Positions 35,237 through 43,362 are shown, counted from the first letter of the stretch. The stretch: DNA of 55,056 nucleotides from an uncultured Eubacterium sp. (GCA_944380635.1 CALWID010000016.1:1-55056); one strand, 5' to 3'. Notes: generated from the letters alone by a model not told the origin. A program made the numbers and translations.

Positions 35237-35441
35237 CACACTAATATCACACTATAAGTACAAATGATATCAAATTTACATAATTATTATGGTAATTTTC
35301 AGTATTAATATTATTTAACCTGGCTAAAGTACGGTATTAACAATTCACTGTATTAGCATCCTAATAGATATTTAATATGTTGTAAGTTATATAACAAAAA
35401 TCATATTAGGTCATAGTATTAATGAACGAGAAGGAAAGACT

Positions 35442-36707
35442 ATGAATAATTTGAAAAAATCCGTGTTTAATTTTACATATAAAAGATCCGAGGGAGAAAA
35501 TGTTATTTATAACACTTTCAGTAAAGGTCTTGTTGTTCTTGGCGATGTTGAATTTGAGCAATATGAAAATTTATGCATTGAAGATGAAGAAATAATCAAT
35601 GGATTAGTAGATAATGGAATGTTAATAAAAAAGGAATATAACGAAATGGCATTCCTTAAATATTTTCATTACAAAACCAAATTTGCGAAGGATGCATTGT
35701 TTTTAACTATCGCCCCGACTCTCGACTGCAATTTTGGTTGTCCATACTGCTACGAAAACAGAAGACACGGAAAAATGAGCGTAAAAGTACAGGATGCAAT
35801 TATTGAATTCATTGCCGAAACTGTAAATCAGGGTGCCACGACACTTAATATTACATGGTATGGTGGAGAACCTCTTCTTTATTTTTCAATCGTAGAGAAG
35901 ATGTCCGAAAAAATTGTAGAAATAGCCAAAGCTAATGGTTGCAAATTGGTTATGGACATGGTAACAAACGGATATCTTTTAACAGAAGAAATTGTTGAGC
36001 GTTTGGATGAACTTGGAATAATCAAGGTTCAAATAACATTAGACGGCATGCAGAAAAATCACGACAAGAGAAGGCATCTATTAAATGGTGGCGCGACCTT
36101 TGATAAGATTGTTGCAAACCTGAAGTTGTTTGACGATTCTCCGATTGCTGTTTTAATTAGAATGAATGTTGATAACGAAAACTACAAGGATTTCGGCAAA
36201 CTCAAAGCTTTAGTTGCCGAGCTTAAAAACTCAAATGTTAAGGTATATGCTTCTCCTGTTGAGGATATTAATAAGGATAAGGAAAACTCCGTAAGCGAAT
36301 TCATGTCTAACGAAGAGTTTGATGAATTTACCATTAATGCTACCAAGGGCGGGGATTTGTCTGAAGATGAATTTTCTGTTATGGATGACAGATATTGCTT
36401 TTGTACAGCAGAAACCGAAAATTGTTATGTGGTTGATGAAAAGGGCAATTTCTATAAATGTTGGGATGAGGTAGGAAGAACAGAATATCGTTGTTTTAAC
36501 ATTCTTGATGATGAAACCTATAATTATTTCCAAATAGCAAAATTTGTTGCAAATGATCCGTTTTCTGATGAAAAATGTGCTAATTGTGTATTTCTGCCTA
36601 TTTGTTTTGGCGGTTGTCAATTTCAAAAAGCACATTTAATTAAATCACCATGCGGATTTACCGAAAAAACAATGATTAACTTCATTGAAAATACATTTTT
36701 TAAATAA
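35442..36707 (+). CDS. Radical SAM/SPASM peptide maturase (module A)
   Basis: 421 residues. An N-terminal region of about 85 residues (VIYNTFSKGLVVL and so on) resembles the short wing-like leader regions of SPASM peptide maturases. The [4Fe-4S]-SAM motif is Cys96/Cys100/Cys103 in DCNFGCPYC. WYGGEPLL is the SAM-binding Gly motif, and QITLDGMQKNHDKRR is typical of SPASM enzymes. C-terminal SPASM cysteines lie in YCFCTAETENC, NFYKC, CANCVFLPICFGGC and SPCGF. Such enzymes form thioether or other radical cross-links in small peptides. The next gene, 20 bases on, is a 36-residue peptide with five Cys, the obvious substrate. AAGGAAAG precedes the ATG. Codon use is AT-rich, unlike the flanking core genes. 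Confidence 0.9.
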   Translation: MNNLKKSVFNFTYKRSEGENVIYNTFSKGLVVLGDVEFEQYENLCIEDEEIINGLVDNGMLIKKEYNEMAFLKYFHYKTKFAKDALFLTIAPTLDCNFGCPYCYENRRHGKMSVKVQDAIIEFIAETVNQGATTLNITWYGGEPLLYFSIVEKMSEKIVEIAKANGCKLVMDMVTNGYLLTEEIVERLDELGIIKVQITLDGMQKNHDKRRHLLNGGATFDKIVANLKLFDDSPIAVLIRMNVDNENYKDFGKLKALVAELKNSNVKVYASPVEDINKDKENSVSEFMSNEEFDEFTINATKGGDLSEDEFSVMDDRYCFCTAETENCYVVDEKGNFYKCWDEVGRTEYRCFNILDDETYNYFQIAKFVANDPFSDEKCANCVFLPICFGGCQFQKAHLIKSPCGFTEKTMINFIENTFFK

Positions 36708-36726
36708 GTGAAAGGAAGTGAAAAGT

Positions 36727-36837
36727 ATGAAGGTAATCCAGAAGGCTAAGACTACTCCTTCGTCTTACAGCAAGAAAAGAGCCACTTGTATGAGCTGCTT
36801 AGCAACATGCAAACAGTGTCCTCCAAAGACTTGCTAA
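36727..36837 (+). CDS. 36-aa Cys-rich RiPP precursor candidate (module A)
   Basis: AAAGGAAGTG precedes ATG 36727. The product has a basic, Cys-free N-terminal half (residues 1-20, four of the first 18 being Lys plus Arg18 nearby) and a C-terminal core with five Cys at 21, 24, 28, 31 and 36, spaced CxxC, xxx, CxxC, xxxx, C-terminal Cys. The core also has Thr and two Pro. This leader/core split, directly behind a SPASM radical SAM enzyme and ahead of ATP-grasp and methyltransferase genes, is what a ribosomally made, post-translationally modified peptide precursor looks like. The general design is shared by clostridial Cys-rich rSAM peptides (SCIFF, CLI_3235-like, FibroRumin types), but the sequence matches none that I recall. 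Gene call is inference from context. Confidence 0.75.
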   Translation: MKVIQKAKTTPSSYSKKRATCMSCLATCKQCPPKTC

Positions 36838-36865
36838 TTTTATAAGGAGAAGAGGCGAGTTTATC

Positions 36866-37816
36866 TTGCCTCTTGTTTATATTGATATGTTTTGTTTTGT
36901 TAAAGAAGACTTTGAGGATATAGCACATGACAATTCTCTTTATATACAAGCGGAATTTTCTAAAGCGCTAAATAACTTTTGTTTACTTGATTTGAAGAAG
37001 CAAAAAATATTTGATAAAAATGGAAATGTGTTTTTCCCAAATATGTCTGTTATGCTTAGAACGACCTGCACAAATGTGGAAAAGGCTTTATATACATTGC
37101 ATTTACTTGGTGTTCTAACAATAGAAAAATCAAATGATATTGATAAAATTGAAAGTTGGTTTAGATTTTATCAGCCAAAACGAACTATTAATGAAATTTC
37201 TGCAAAGTCAATTTTTGATATTAAACTTCCGGATAGTGAAAAAATTTTTATTAAGTCAAAGAAAAAAGGATTTACTTTGATTACTGAAAAAGAAAAAATA
37301 ATTAACAAAAACAACGAACTTGTTAATTTTATTGAAGAAAAATGCAAAGATGATGAACTTTTAATCTCCAAATTTGTAAAAATAAAAAGAGATTCTTTAG
37401 GAACAAAGGAATCTAGACATATCGTATTAAATGGAAAGTTAGTTAATTCATCGAGATATTTTTATTGCTTAAGGCATAATGTTCCGATATCACAAATTAA
37501 AGCCGCCAATATTATTATAGATAAATTATCGACGATTGTTGACTTTCCTAAAAATTATGCTTTAGATATTGGCGAATTTGTAGAAGATGGGAATAAATAT
37601 ATTGATGTTGTAGAAATAAATCCGTTAAGTACTTCTATATGTTATGTTAACAACAGTATTTTTGAAAACAGCGATTACGATTTTAAATACAACAATATAT
37701 ATGGCTTTGGTAATGAGTTTTTTTACGATTTTCTAGCAAATCCGGGAAATTATGTTCTTGACAGGACTTTTGGCGTTAATTATGAATATATAAATGAAAA
37801 TAGATTTGAAATATAG
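36866..37816 (+). CDS. ATP-grasp enzyme of the CDC123/R2K-like clade (module A)
   Basis: 316 residues from TTG 36866, preferred because GAGG (36852-36855) is 10 bases upstream; the first ATG (36887) has no ribosome site. The N-terminal 120 residues are a variable substrate-side domain. The C-terminal half has the R2K/DUF4343 pattern: FIKSKKKG near 128-135, RHIVLNGKLVNSSRY at 184-198, LDIGEFVEDGNKYIDVVEINP at 233-253, where the ExN pair (Glu250, Asn252) should hold Mg-ATP. Such enzymes activate a carboxylate and join it to an amine or similar group. Beside a peptide precursor it probably modifies side chains or the C-terminus, or adds an amino acid. The reaction is unknown. Confidence 0.75.
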   Translation: MPLVYIDMFCFVKEDFEDIAHDNSLYIQAEFSKALNNFCLLDLKKQKIFDKNGNVFFPNMSVMLRTTCTNVEKALYTLHLLGVLTIEKSNDIDKIESWFRFYQPKRTINEISAKSIFDIKLPDSEKIFIKSKKKGFTLITEKEKIINKNNELVNFIEEKCKDDELLISKFVKIKRDSLGTKESRHIVLNGKLVNSSRYFYCLRHNVPISQIKAANIIIDKLSTIVDFPKNYALDIGEFVEDGNKYIDVVEINPLSTSICYVNNSIFENSDYDFKYNNIYGFGNEFFYDFLANPGNYVLDRTFGVNYEYINENRFEI

Positions 37817-37819
37817 ATT

Positions 37820-38458
37820 ATGAAAAATCAACTAAAAACTACATTTTCTTCAATGATAAAAAGAGGCCATTATTTGTACTATTTTTACAATTGGATGTAT
37901 ACTCTTGTTGAAGATTATAAAATAGCAAATATGAGAATGGATAAAACCGTTTTTAACGAATATAGCGATGCTTATCCGTCACAAAGTATCAGTTACTTTT
38001 ACCTAAAAGAATTTGTTAATAAAGTGGATTTTAATTCAAAAGATGTTTTTGTTGATGTCGGATCTGCTTGGGGCAGAATGATTGGATATCTTAAGCGGCA
38101 TACAGACATCGGTAAATTTATAGGCGTTGAGCTTAATCAGGAAATTGCCAAATTATCAAAAAGTATTTTTCAAGATGATGTTAATGTGGAAATAATATCT
38201 GGAGATATAGTTGAAAATATACCTGAAAACGCAACAGTATTTTATTTGTTCAATCCTTTTAACAATGTTGTGTTAGAGAATTTTCTTGATGCAGTAGAAA
38301 ATAGAATCGATCATTCTGTTAGAATTTTGTATTTATATCCTACTTGTAAATCGGTGTTTGATAATAGATTTGAAAAATTTAAATTAATTAATAAATATAA
38401 GCTAAAACCAAAATATATGGGAGAATTAGAATTATTAGAATATTACTATGTACTATAA
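37820..38458 (+). CDS. Class I SAM-dependent methyltransferase (module A)
   Basis: 212 residues. Motif I is VFVDVGSAWGRM at residues 76-87, with the acidic end of strand 2 at Glu104 (FIGVEL). Strand 3/4 residues follow (IISGDIVENI), and the catalytic-loop motif YLFNPFN is at 142-148. The start lies 3 bases after the ATP-grasp stop, so the two are one translational unit. The NPF loop fits an N-, O- or carboxyl-methyltransferase; the acceptor is presumably the module A peptide. Carboxyl methylation would combine logically with an ATP-grasp step, but that is inference. Confidence 0.8.
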   Translation: MKNQLKTTFSSMIKRGHYLYYFYNWMYTLVEDYKIANMRMDKTVFNEYSDAYPSQSISYFYLKEFVNKVDFNSKDVFVDVGSAWGRMIGYLKRHTDIGKFIGVELNQEIAKLSKSIFQDDVNVEIISGDIVENIPENATVFYLFNPFNNVVLENFLDAVENRIDHSVRILYLYPTCKSVFDNRFEKFKLINKYKLKPKYMGELELLEYYYVL

Positions 38459-38531
38459 TTTTTCTTAATAATATTCGATTTATATGTTAACGATGCATTG
38501 TGAGTTATTCTATTTGTACCATGAAACAGTA

Positions 38532-38560
38532 TTGACATTTACTTATTTATTTTATATAAT
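38532..38560 (+). promoter_or_regulatory. Consensus sigma-A promoter of module B
   Basis: TTGACA (38532-38537), 17 bases, TATAAT (38555-38560). Both boxes and the spacing are perfect. Expected start near 38567, giving a short leader with AAGGAG before the precursor ATG. A promoter this strong suits a precursor peptide needed in excess. Confidence 0.9.
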
Positions 38561-38599
38561 ATTGTTGATTTGGATTATTATTTTAAGGAGCGGATTTTA

Positions 38600-38755
38600 A
38601 TGAAAACATTAAGCGAAATACAAGCAATGGGAATAACAAAAGTTACATTGAGATGTGGACGTAATATGGCATCAGCATCAAATTATTCGGCTAGTGACGA
38701 TTGTGGAAGTTGTGAAAATAATACTAGCAATCAGACAGAAGCTACTTGTTGTTAA
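38600..38755 (+). CDS. 51-aa Cys-containing RiPP precursor candidate (module B)
   Basis: ATG 38600 has AAGGAG 9 bases upstream (a TTG at 38570 is in frame but precedes that site). Residues 1-18 form a leader-like segment (MKTLSEIQAMGITKVTLR). The rest is a small-residue, Ser/Asn/Thr-rich core with Cys at 19, 35, 38, 50 and 51: one early Cys, a CGSC pair and a terminal CC. No similarity to the module A peptide beyond Cys content. The stop overlaps the start of a radical SAM gene by one base (TAATG), so peptide and enzyme are translationally coupled. Substrate status is inferred from context. Confidence 0.75.
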   Translation: MKTLSEIQAMGITKVTLRCGRNMASASNYSASDDCGSCENNTSNQTEATCC

Positions 38756-39849
38756 TGCTTAATCTTATTGAAAGACGGATTAATAATTTTCATTACTTTG
38801 TTGATCCATCAACTCCATCGGATATATTTTTTGACAATAAAATATTGCAATGGTTAACTGAGAATGATTGTGATCTATCAATATCGAGTTTATCAGATTA
38901 TATAAAAGAACATTCACCTTCTTATATGCCAATTTTGCTAACTTGGGATATGACAAGTAGGTGCAATTTTAATTGTCCGTTCTGCTATATAAGAGATAAC
39001 AGTATTGCTAATGAGGTAACTTTTGCTGAAGCGAAGCCCGTTATTGACGAATTGGTCAACAACGGGCTATTTGAAGTGTATCTTTCCGGCGGAGAATGTA
39101 CACTGTTGGATGATTTTGTGCTAATATATAAATATTTAAAATTAAAAGGCGTATTTGTTACTGTATTTACAAATGCTTCTTTGATTAACGATAATATTTT
39201 GGATTGCTGGAGAGAACTACCACCAAGTAGTGTTGAGATAACTCTTTACAATGATGATTTAGAGTCTGCACCATTTATAAATATAATAAAGTTACATAAT
39301 ATGGGTATATATGTTTTACCAAAATTTACGCTTACCAAAACAACATTAAAATATTTTGCAAAAGTAAGTAAATGGGCAAAGAATAATGGGTTTTTCCTTG
39401 CTGTTGATACTGAACTTTTCGATGGTACAGATGAATTACATTCAAACATTGCAGAAAATTATTCATTAAGCGTTGAACAAAAGAAAATATATGCTCCAGA
39501 CAGAGTAAATGTTACTAAATCAGCGGTTGGTGTGCGAAAAGGATTTTCTTGCAAATCTAAAAAAGGTACTATTCAAATTTCTCCAGATTTTTCTATTTCG
39601 TTATGTAATAAAATGAAAACACGCTGGGATTTGAGAAATTGTAATGTTATTACAGCTTTAAATGAATTAAGAGAAATAATAAAAAAATATGAAGATGCGC
39701 CATTATATGGTTGCAAAGGTTGTGCATATACGGCTAAATGCTCAATGTGTTATGCCAATGCAGAAATCTTTAATGGAGAATTGCATGTTCCCAAAGGTTA
39801 CTGTGAAGATTTGAAAAAAAGGTGCGAAATGTTTATACATAATAAGTAG
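38755..39849 (+). CDS. Radical SAM/SPASM peptide maturase (module B)
   Basis: 364 residues from ATG 38755; an in-frame TTG at 38746 would overlap the precursor more and has no ribosome site. An N-terminal segment of about 60 residues may bind the leader. The cluster motif is Cys70/Cys74/Cys77 (SRCNFNCPFC), with LSGGECTLLDDF as the Gly motif. The C-terminal SPASM-like cysteines lie in FSCKSKKG, SISLCNKM, CKGCAYTAKCSMC, GYCEDLKKRC. It is clearly diverged from the module A enzyme. It probably cross-links the Cys of the 51-residue peptide. No transporter, protease or immunity gene follows before the transposase remnant. Confidence 0.88.
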   Translation: MLNLIERRINNFHYFVDPSTPSDIFFDNKILQWLTENDCDLSISSLSDYIKEHSPSYMPILLTWDMTSRCNFNCPFCYIRDNSIANEVTFAEAKPVIDELVNNGLFEVYLSGGECTLLDDFVLIYKYLKLKGVFVTVFTNASLINDNILDCWRELPPSSVEITLYNDDLESAPFINIIKLHNMGIYVLPKFTLTKTTLKYFAKVSKWAKNNGFFLAVDTELFDGTDELHSNIAENYSLSVEQKKIYAPDRVNVTKSAVGVRKGFSCKSKKGTIQISPDFSISLCNKMKTRWDLRNCNVITALNELREIIKKYEDAPLYGCKGCAYTAKCSMCYANAEIFNGELHVPKGYCEDLKKRCEMFIHNK

Positions 39850-40380
39850 AATTTGAATATATATGTTTTGGGTGGCGTAAGTTCAAATTATTAGTTAATA
39901 TTCTTAGCACGAATAGTTTTTTCAATCAATATTTCAAATTAGTTAATTAAAATAATTGTTAATATATAGTGAAACGCTTCAATATAGTTGTAAATAGTTT
40001 TAACAGGAAAAGCCAATAAAATATAATAAAAAAGAACTTATTATGCCCCAGAGTTACTCAGAAGGATTTAAGGAAAAGATTGCCCGTCTCCATCTAGAGA
40101 AAGGGTGAACATGTAAAAACAGCACTGCGGAATCTAGCGCTTCTAAAGCCAACTTTTCCAAGTGGTGTGCAGAATTCAACTAAAAATACTGGCATAAATA
40201 TAACAGGATAGTAATTGCCGACATAACAGACCGAAATATCACAAGTGACCTTTGCAAAAACACCGTGAGTGAGGCAAAGCACGATAATTTCTGCACGGAC
40301 TGGAACGGCACAAATTATCAAAACTGCGATATTTACAAAAGATACAGTTAATAATAAAATCAGCATTAAAAAATTTAGTC
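39850..40380. other. Right end of the AT-rich island
   Basis: Apart from the transposase remnant (listed separately) I see no gene. The 190 bases before it are AT-rich with TTAGTTAATA-like repeats. The 200 bases after it look like decayed coding sequence with several stops. The normal GC content resumes near the rpsO promoter. Confidence 0.5.
40043..40183 (+). pseudogene. Remnant of an IS3-type transposase OrfA
   Basis: MPQSYSEGFKEKIARLHLEKG, an in-frame TGA, then TCKNSTAESSASKANFSKWCAEFN and a second stop: the start and helix-turn-helix of a common clostridial IS3 OrfA (normally with an ExxV-SKxSIxxWxxEF pattern). The family differs from the left remnant. Dead, and not part of an intact element. 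Confidence 0.75.
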
Positions 40381-40409
40381 TTTACAATTCTGTTTTTGTA
40401 TGCTATAAT
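40381..40409 (+). promoter_or_regulatory. Sigma-A promoter of rpsO
   Basis: TTTACA (40381-40386), 17 bases, TATAAT (40404-40409). It leaves a leader of about 110 bases before rpsO. Confidence 0.85.
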
Positions 40410-40429
40410 TCTTTCGCTGAATACGAATT

Positions 40430-40474
40430 ACTCGGATACGGGCGCAGGCGCCTTGGGCGAGTTCACCTACCCGT
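40430..40474 (+). promoter_or_regulatory. Candidate structured rpsO (S15) leader
   Basis: ACTCG (40430-40434) pairs with CGAGT (40458-40462) around a GGCG/CGCC inner hairpin. ACGGG (40438-40442) can alternatively pair with CCCGT (40470-40474), which would make a pseudoknot. S15 autoregulates through such leaders in several bacteria. Identity with a known class was not checked. Confidence 0.5.
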
Positions 40475-40523
40475 TTCTGTGTTTTGCGCTTATCGGCAAA
40501 TAATATTGAAGAGGTGAAATTAA

Positions 40524-40799
40524 ATGACACAGGCAGAAAAGCAGGCTATCATCAAAGAGTATGCAACTCACGAGAACGATACCGGTTCTCCGGAAGTTCA
40601 GATTGCAGTTCTTACAACAAGGATTAACGAGCTTACCGCTCACCTTAAGATACACAAGAAAGATAACCATTCCCGCCGCGGCCTTCTTAAAATGGTAGGC
40701 CACAGAAGGAATCTTCTTGCTTATCTTTACAAGACCGATATTAACAGATACCGTGCGCTTGTTGCAAAACTCGGCATTCGTGATACTCTGGACAGATAA
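40524..40799 (+). CDS. rpsO: Ribosomal protein S15
   Basis: 91 residues, normal length: [54 protein letters not shown], the classic S15 core that binds 16S rRNA helix h22. GAGGTG precedes the ATG. It is followed by a terminator and then pnp, the conserved rpsO-pnp order. Confidence 0.97.
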   Translation: MTQAEKQAIIKEYATHENDTGSPEVQIAVLTTRINELTAHLKIHKKDNHSRRGLLKMVGHRRNLLAYLYKTDINRYRALVAKLGIRDTLDR

Positions 40800-40805
40800 T
40801 TTTTT

Positions 40806-40837
40806 GCAGACGGCAATAAAACTGCCGTCTGCTTTTT
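40806..40837 (+). terminator. Terminator between rpsO and pnp
   Basis: GCAGACGGCA, loop of about 7, TGCCGTCTGC, T5. Directly after the rpsO stop. Confidence 0.9.
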
Positions 40838-40874
40838 ATCTTTAAAAGCGCCCTCAGGGCATAAAAATAACCGT

Positions 40875-40950
40875 AAGGAGGCAGAGAAATAGTAGTAAAT
40901 TGAGGGCATAAAGGCTTTGCGCCCTGAATTTATTACTATTGCGCCTCCTT
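40875..40950 (+). promoter_or_regulatory. Long imperfect hairpin in the pnp leader
   Basis: 40875-40907 (AAGGAGGC...AATAGTAGTAAATT.AGGGC) pairs with 40921-40950 (GCCCT.AATTTATTACTATT...GCCTCCTT). That is about 26 pairs with one small internal loop, one mismatch and a G-U pair, around a 13-base loop. It lies 31 bases before pnp. In enterobacteria the pnp leader is cut by RNase III in a comparable stem and PNPase then represses itself; the same logic is plausible here but is inference. The stem also hides an AGGAGG. Confidence 0.75.
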
Positions 40951-40981
40951 TGGAATATAAAATAAAAGTGAGGTAAAAATT

Positions 40982-43171
40982 ATGTTTTTCAAAAACTACA
41001 AAAAATGGGAAACAGAATTTGCAGGCCGTAAATTTACGCTTGAAACAGGCAAAATGGCAGGCCTTGCAAACGCCGCGTTCTTTGCAACATACGGCGAAAC
41101 TCAGGTGCTTTGCACCGTAACGGCTTCCGCTAAGCCGAGGGAGGGCATTGATTTCTTCCCGCTTTCAGTTGATTATGAAGAGAAAATGTATTCAGTTGGC
41201 AAAATACCCGGCTCATTTCTGCGCCGCGAGGGCAGAGCAAGCGAAAAGGCTATCCTTACCAGCAGGTGCATAGACAGACCTATCCGCCCGCTTTTCCCCA
41301 AGGATCTCAGAAATGACTGCTCAGTAGTTGCAACGGTAATGAGCGTTGACCCTGACTGCTCTCCGGAAGTTACCGCTGCAATCGGTGTTTCAGCCGCTAT
41401 TGCCGTATCCGATATTCCGTGGGACGGCCCTATTTCCTCAGTAAATGTCGGCCTTGTTGACGGCGAAATCGTTCTTAACCCAACTCTTGAGCAGAGGGAA
41501 AAGACAGACCTTACGCTTACAGTTGCTTCAACGGCAGACCTTGTTGCGATGATAGAGGCAGGCGGTAACGAAATTCCTGACGATCTTATGTTTGACTGCA
41601 TTATGGCAGGCCACGAGGAAAACAAAAAGATGGTTAAATTCATTCAGGGCATCGTTGACGAAATCGGCAAGCCGAAATTTGAATATGAATCATCAGATCC
41701 CGACCCTGAAATTCTTGCCGAGATTGAAGATTTCTGCATAGAAGATGTAAAGAAGGCGCTTGATACTGATGATAAACTTGTTCGTGATGAGGCTCTTCTT
41801 CCCATATATGCCGCTGTTCACGAGAAGTTTGACGAAAAATTTGAAGGCTGCGAAAGCAAGATTGACGAAATTATGTACCTTGTTCAGAAACATGTTGTAC
41901 GCTCTTGGCTTAAAGACGAGCACAAGCGTGTTGACGGCAGAGGAATAGACGAAATCCGCCCGCTCAACGCAGAGATAGACCTGCTTAAAAGAGCGCACGG
42001 CTCAGGCATGTTCACAAGAGGTCAAACCCAGGTGCTTTCAGTTACCACTCTTGGCCCGATGAGCGACTGCCAGCAACTTGACGGTTTGGACGAGCAGAAA
42101 GAAAAGAGATACATTCACCACTACAACTTCCCGTCATTCAGCGTTGGCGAAACAAAGCCTTCAAGAGGCCCCGGCAGAAGAGAAATCGGCCACGGCGCGC
42201 TTGCTGAAAGAGCGCTTCTTCCCGTTATTCCGAGCGTTGATGAATTCCCGTACTGCATCCGCGTAGTATCTGAAGTTCTTTCCTCAAACGGCTCAACATC
42301 ACAGGGCTCAGTATGCGGCTCTACTCTTTCACTTATGGCAGCGGGCGTTCCTATCAAGGCTCCTGTTGCAGGTATCAGTTGCGGACTTATCACCGGCGAC
42401 AAAGGCGTTTACGGCGACTTTATGACTATGGTTGATATTCAGGGACTTGAAGATTTCTACGGCGATATGGATTTTAAAGTTGCCGGCACAAAGAAAGGCA
42501 TTACCGCCATTCAGATGGACCTTAAAGTACACGGCCTCACTCCCGAAATCATCAAAGAGGCATTCGCAAAGACCCACAAAGCAAGAAATTATATTCTTGA
42601 TGAAATTATGCTGCCCGTTATCAGCGAGCCGCGCAAGGAACTTTCAAAATACGCGCCCAAGATGGTTACTCTTTCCATTGACCCCGATAAAATCGGTGAT
42701 GTTATCGGCAAGGGCGGCAAAGTTATTCAGGAAATCCAGAGCGACTTTGATGTTAAAGTTGATATTGAGGAAGACGGCAGAGTATTCATCAGCGGTATTG
42801 ATATTGACAAATGCAACAGCGCTAAAGATGTTGTTAAACTTATTGCAACAGACCCCGAGGTAGGCGCGTTCTACAACGGCGTTGTAACAAGAATAATGAA
42901 CTTCGGCGCATTTGTTGAGATTGCCCCCGGCAAAGAAGGACTTGTTCATATCTCAAGGCTTGATGTTAAGAGAGTGGATAAGGTTGAAGATGTTGTTAAA
43001 GTCGGCGACACGGTTGTTGTTAAATGCATAGAGATAGACGACCAGGGCAGAATTAATCTTTCAAGGCGCGACGCTCTTATTGAACTTGACGGTTTAAAGC
43101 CTGAAAACGATATTGACGAGGCGCCAAGAAGGCCGAGAAGAGATAATCACCGCCGTCCGCGCAAAGACTGA
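40982..43171 (+). CDS. pnp: Polyribonucleotide nucleotidyltransferase (PNPase)
   Basis: 729 residues, usual length. It degrades RNA 3' to 5' with phosphate. Two RNase PH domains (FAGRKFTLETGKMAGLANAA at the start; second core with RGQTQVLSVTTLGP, FPSFSVGETKPSRGPGRREIGHGALAERAL and VLSSNGSTSQGSVCGSTL) flank a helical linker. A KH domain (IGDVIGKGGKVIQEI) and an S1 domain (YNGVVTRIMNFGAFVEI, GLVHISRL) end the protein. GAGGT precedes the ATG. Confidence 0.98.
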   Translation: MFFKNYKKWETEFAGRKFTLETGKMAGLANAAFFATYGETQVLCTVTASAKPREGIDFFPLSVDYEEKMYSVGKIPGSFLRREGRASEKAILTSRCIDRPIRPLFPKDLRNDCSVVATVMSVDPDCSPEVTAAIGVSAAIAVSDIPWDGPISSVNVGLVDGEIVLNPTLEQREKTDLTLTVASTADLVAMIEAGGNEIPDDLMFDCIMAGHEENKKMVKFIQGIVDEIGKPKFEYESSDPDPEILAEIEDFCIEDVKKALDTDDKLVRDEALLPIYAAVHEKFDEKFEGCESKIDEIMYLVQKHVVRSWLKDEHKRVDGRGIDEIRPLNAEIDLLKRAHGSGMFTRGQTQVLSVTTLGPMSDCQQLDGLDEQKEKRYIHHYNFPSFSVGETKPSRGPGRREIGHGALAERALLPVIPSVDEFPYCIRVVSEVLSSNGSTSQGSVCGSTLSLMAAGVPIKAPVAGISCGLITGDKGVYGDFMTMVDIQGLEDFYGDMDFKVAGTKKGITAIQMDLKVHGLTPEIIKEAFAKTHKARNYILDEIMLPVISEPRKELSKYAPKMVTLSIDPDKIGDVIGKGGKVIQEIQSDFDVKVDIEEDGRVFISGIDIDKCNSAKDVVKLIATDPEVGAFYNGVVTRIMNFGAFVEIAPGKEGLVHISRLDVKRVDKVEDVVKVGDTVVVKCIEIDDQGRINLSRRDALIELDGLKPENDIDEAPRRPRRDNHRRPRKD

Positions 43172-43244
43172 TTTGCGCAAGCATAAAACAAAATATTCCA
43201 AAACCTTTTAAGGCATTAAAACCGGTTACAAAATGGTTTTAACC

Positions 43245-43320
43245 CCACTGAAAGGCAGTGGATTTTTCTGAGCAACGCTCATTTTTCGCCACATAACTGT
43301 TTTGGTTATGTGGCTTTTTT
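43245..43320 (+). terminator. Three consecutive hairpins after pnp
   Basis: CCACTG/CAGTGG with T5 (43245-43267), TGAGC/GCTCA with T5 (43269-43286), and the strong GCCACATAAC/GTTATGTGGC with T6 (43288-43320). Transcription should end here before the MATE gene. Confidence 0.88.
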
Positions 43321-43362
43321 ATGGCTGATTTTACAGCTAATAATAGCGCAAAGGAGAACAAT

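Noticed and set aside
35360-35410. CCTAATA...TATTAGG inverted repeat before module A, considered as an operator
   Set aside because: Seven-base arms 37 bases apart in AT-rich DNA are expected by chance.
38746-38754. Upstream TTG start for the module B radical SAM enzyme
   Set aside because: It lies inside the precursor with no ribosome site; ATG 38755 gives the common TAATG coupling.
39850-40042. Hidden transporter or peptidase gene for the RiPP modules
   Set aside because: Both strands are closed by frequent stops; no frame of useful length exists between the second enzyme and the transposase remnant.
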